Below, piece after piece: positions 21,031 to 22,515 of a DNA stretch of 22,515 nucleotides. The position numbers and the translations under genes were made by a program. Position 1 is the first letter of the stretch, and each line of letters starts with the position of its first letter. Source of the DNA: Oscillospiraceae bacterium (GTDB lineage: Bacteria > Bacillota > Clostridia > UMGS1883); contig JAFLUQ010000019.1 in NCBI GenBank assembly GCA_022508735.1, positions 1 through 22,515 of the forward strand, in the 5' to 3' direction. The notes under the pieces are model-generated. The model was given only the letters and a program-made list of their open reading frames with translations, had not been told where the DNA came from and searched no databases.

Positions 21031-21291
21031 GTGCCTAGAATTATACCGATAAAGGACTTGAAAAACACAGGAGATATTTCTGAACTCTGTCACAGCAGCG
21101 CCGAACCGGTGTTCATAACCAAAAACGGCTACGGAGATATGGTTATAATGAGCATGGAGGTTTACGAAAAGACCATGTTCTTGAGCGAGGTTTACCGTAA
21201 GCTTGATGAGGCTGAGGCCTCGATCGATAAAGGCGATGTTTATGACGCATTTGACGCTCTTGCAGAAATCAGGAGGAAGCATGAGCTATAA
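21031..21291 (+). CDS. Type II antitoxin, Phd/YefM family
   Basis: 86 residues. The N-terminal half (IIPIKDLKNTGDISELCHSSAEPVFITKNGYGDMVIMSMEVYEK) is the Phd/YefM DNA-binding and dimerisation domain, and the C-terminal helices would bind the toxin. It starts with GTG at 21031, 7 nt after AAAGGAGA. It overlaps the toxin gene by 11 nt. The antitoxin is expected to repress the operon by binding the palindrome at 20996-21017. Confidence 0.93.
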   Translation: MPRIIPIKDLKNTGDISELCHSSAEPVFITKNGYGDMVIMSMEVYEKTMFLSEVYRKLDEAEASIDKGDVYDAFDALAEIRRKHEL

Positions 21292-21592
21292 AATTGAAAT
21301 AACAAAAGAGGCCAATGCCGATATTGATGAGGTGCTGACCTATATTTCCGTAAACCTTGGCAGCAAGTTCGCGGCGAATGATATGATGTCTGAACTTGAG
21401 GATAGATTTAAATTACTTTCTGCGTCGCCGGAGATGTATGAGCTGTGCAGAAGCTCACGACTGCGGGAAAAAGGTTATAGGCGTTTTCTGCTGAAAAACT
21501 ACATTGTTTTTTATAAGATAAAGGAAACAGAAAGAACTGTTTATATTGTGCGAATCATTTACGGCAAGCGAGACTATATTAATTTGCTGTAA
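21281..21592 (+). CDS. Type II toxin, RelE/ParE superfamily
   Basis: 103 residues (MSYKIEITKEANADIDEVLTYISVNLGSKFAAN...). The pattern of an N-terminal strand, two helices, then strands with RRFLLKNYIVFYKIKETERTVYIVRIIYGKRDY is the RelE/ParE fold, including the R..L.KNY.VFY core. It is either an mRNA interferase or a gyrase poison; the sequence alone does not decide. ATG 21281 is chosen because AGGAGG lies at 21271-21276 and the family length fits. The longer frame from 21203 runs back through the antitoxin gene. The cognate antitoxin overlaps it upstream. Confidence 0.92.
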   Translation: MSYKIEITKEANADIDEVLTYISVNLGSKFAANDMMSELEDRFKLLSASPEMYELCRSSRLREKGYRRFLLKNYIVFYKIKETERTVYIVRIIYGKRDYINLL

Positions 21593-21630
21593 AAAAGCCA
21601 TTTGGGGTAATGTTCCCCAAATGGCTTTTT
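21592..21630. terminator. Bidirectional terminator between toxin and AlkD-like gene
   Basis: A 16-bp perfect stem (21592-21607 with 21615-21630, core GCCATTTGGGG) with a 7-nt loop and A/T tracts on both sides, serving both convergent transcripts. Confidence 0.92.
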
Positions 21631-21635
21631 GCTAC

Positions 21636-22319
21636 CTAATTTTTTATCCTCAAACTCTTCAGATAGGTTTTAAATTCGCTGTCGATGCGGTTAGATTCGA
21701 CGGCCTTTTGTATGGTCTTGTTGTGCACCCAAGGGGAGAGGCGGTGCTCGGTCAGGTAGACAAGGGCGGCGTCTTTTTGCTTGGCGAGGGCCGTGGCGAA
21801 GTACCAGGCTATCATCATGTTTATGTAGTATTCCTCGCTCTCTACCGCTGCCACAAGGGCGGGATATTCCGGCGTGAAGGCCTCGTCAAGGTACAGACTC
21901 ATTAAAAGCCCCATAGCGTAGCGCACGGTATAGGTGTGCTCTGAGCCGAGCCATTCACGTATTTTAATAAGCAGCTCCTCGGGCCGTTTTTTGAAGGTCT
22001 TCGGCGTGAACGTGTCACAGGTGGCCCAGTTGTCGATATAGGGAAGAAAGCGCTCGGTCTCGGCTAAGGCCTCGCCGAAGTCCTTAATGCCCTCTATTAT
22101 GTATGCGTGGAGGTTGTTTTCCTCATAGTAGGCGTGGGGGAGGGTGCGGATAAACTCCGCCGCGGCGGGAGTTTTAGAAAGCTCCCGGGCGTACTTCCTC
22201 AGCTCCGGTGTGCGCACGCCGATAACTGTGCTCGGGTCAACGGTGGGGATAAGCGCCGAGTTGAATTTTTTATAGCCCTCGTCGGCCATGGAAAACAGGG
22301 CCTTCTGTATGTCTGTCAT
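21636..22319 (-). CDS. AlkD-like DNA alkylation repair glycosylase (HEAT-repeat)
   Basis: 227 residues, all-helical. It matches AlkD-family DNA glycosylases, which remove N3- and N7-alkylated purines without base flipping. The motif NWATCD holds Trp98 and Asp102 at the W-x-x-x-D spacing of the AlkD active site, Arg133 (TVRYAMGLL) and Trp172 (IAWYFATAL) fit the other conserved positions, and HNKTIQKAVE is the typical C-terminal repeat. The start overlaps the stop of the upstream YigZ-like gene (ATGA), with GGGAG about 9 nt upstream. Repair activity is a family inference, but all expected residues are present. Confidence 0.93.
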   Translation of the reverse strand: MTDIQKALFSMADEGYKKFNSALIPTVDPSTVIGVRTPELRKYARELSKTPAAAEFIRTLPHAYYEENNLHAYIIEGIKDFGEALAETERFLPYIDNWATCDTFTPKTFKKRPEELLIKIREWLGSEHTYTVRYAMGLLMSLYLDEAFTPEYPALVAAVESEEYYINMMIAWYFATALAKQKDAALVYLTEHRLSPWVHNKTIQKAVESNRIDSEFKTYLKSLRIKN

Positions 22320-22515
22320 GCGTCTATCTCCCTTTCCACGTATTCCGTGGCTGTTAGCTCCGCCGAGCTGCGGCCGAAGCTTGTTTCGGTTATCATTTTC
22401 TCGAACTCGGCGGCCCGCTCCTTTTCGGCGCAGACCACAAGCTCCACCTCGTCGGTAAATCGGGTGTCCTTAAGTATATATCCGCCCTCCATAACGGCGT
22501 ACTGCAGCTTGCCGT
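22316..22515 (-). CDS. YigZ/IMPACT family protein, C-terminal part (runs off window)
   Basis: Partial. The last roughly 65 residues are visible (GKLQYAVMEGGYILKDTRFT, then DEVELVVCAEKERAAEFEKM and a TSFGRSS turn). This resembles the C-terminal DUF1949 domain of YigZ/IMPACT proteins: 'YGKLQY', an acidic 'DTRFTDEVEL' strand pair and a final 'GR'. The 5' part lies beyond the right edge of the window. The stop overlaps the AlkD-like start by 4 nt, so the two are co-translated. The YigZ function (possibly translation control or stress) is not firmly known. Confidence 0.75.
   Translation of the reverse strand, partial: GKLQYAVMEGGYILKDTRFTDEVELVVCAEKERAAEFEKMITETSFGRSSAELTATEYVEREIDA

Noticed and set aside
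21203..21280. Longer N-terminus for the RelE/ParE-like toxin
   Set aside because: The extra 26 residues come from the antitoxin gene in another frame. ATG 21281 has AGGAGG upstream and gives the family length.

Overview
The window looks like part of a chromosome from a gut-type Clostridia (Oscillospiraceae/Ruminococcaceae-like). This rests on roughly 45-50% GC, strong AGGAGG ribosome binding sites, ABC-type peptide importers, DegV, PadR and FtsW-type proteins, and Nif11-type leader peptides. The assignment is inference; no rRNA or tRNA gene is present.

Layout. (1) 1-3418: the two ATPases of an oligopeptide/dipeptide-type ABC importer and a DegV fatty-acid-binding protein. They are bracketed by two copies of a roughly 150-200 bp intergenic repeat that folds into a three-way-junction shape and shows compensatory changes between copies. 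(2) 3420-5144, minus strand: a PadR regulator and a fusion of a HAAS/DUF1700-like helical domain to an FtsW/RodA-like membrane protein, with a consensus promoter and a PadR-type operator. (3) 5209-12944, plus strand: an ECF-type sigma factor followed by a complete NHLP-type bacteriocin exporter (HlyD-like protein, C39 peptidase/ABC protein, second ABC protein). Next come one leader-like peptide without the GG site and three Nif11-type double-glycine precursors. No modification enzyme is present, so the products are probably unmodified bacteriocin-like peptides. (4) 12991-20140: a signalling block with a SpoIIE/RsbU-type PP2C phosphatase, then (minus strand) an RsbW-type kinase, a STAS protein and a 1241-residue TIR - membrane segment - coiled-coil - beta-propeller protein, and divergently a Rossmann/TrkA-N-like protein with a C-terminal RyR-like motif. 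(5) 20141-20590: noncoding, with a 14-bp inverted repeat, two terminators and a likely small structured RNA with its own promoter. (6) 20591-22515: a DUF2493/SLOG protein, a Phd/YefM-RelE/ParE toxin-antitoxin pair with a textbook operator-promoter, an AlkD-type repair protein and the end of a YigZ/IMPACT-family gene.

Main observation: four promoter-like sites share TGTAACA-(14 or 15 nt)-GTGTATA, which resembles ECF sigma promoters (an AAC-containing -35). Two lie ahead of the bacteriocin peptide genes. The other two lie back to back between the divergent RsbW/STAS/TIR operon and the RyR-like gene. This ties the bacteriocin export cluster and the TIR/partner-switching/RyR block into one predicted regulon, and the sigma factor at 5318 is the obvious candidate activator. 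The proposed system is an ECF-controlled peptide-secretion locus coupled to a phosphatase/kinase/STAS switch and TIR and RyR-like signalling or effector proteins. The coupling is inferred from layout and shared motifs; no activity can be shown from sequence alone.
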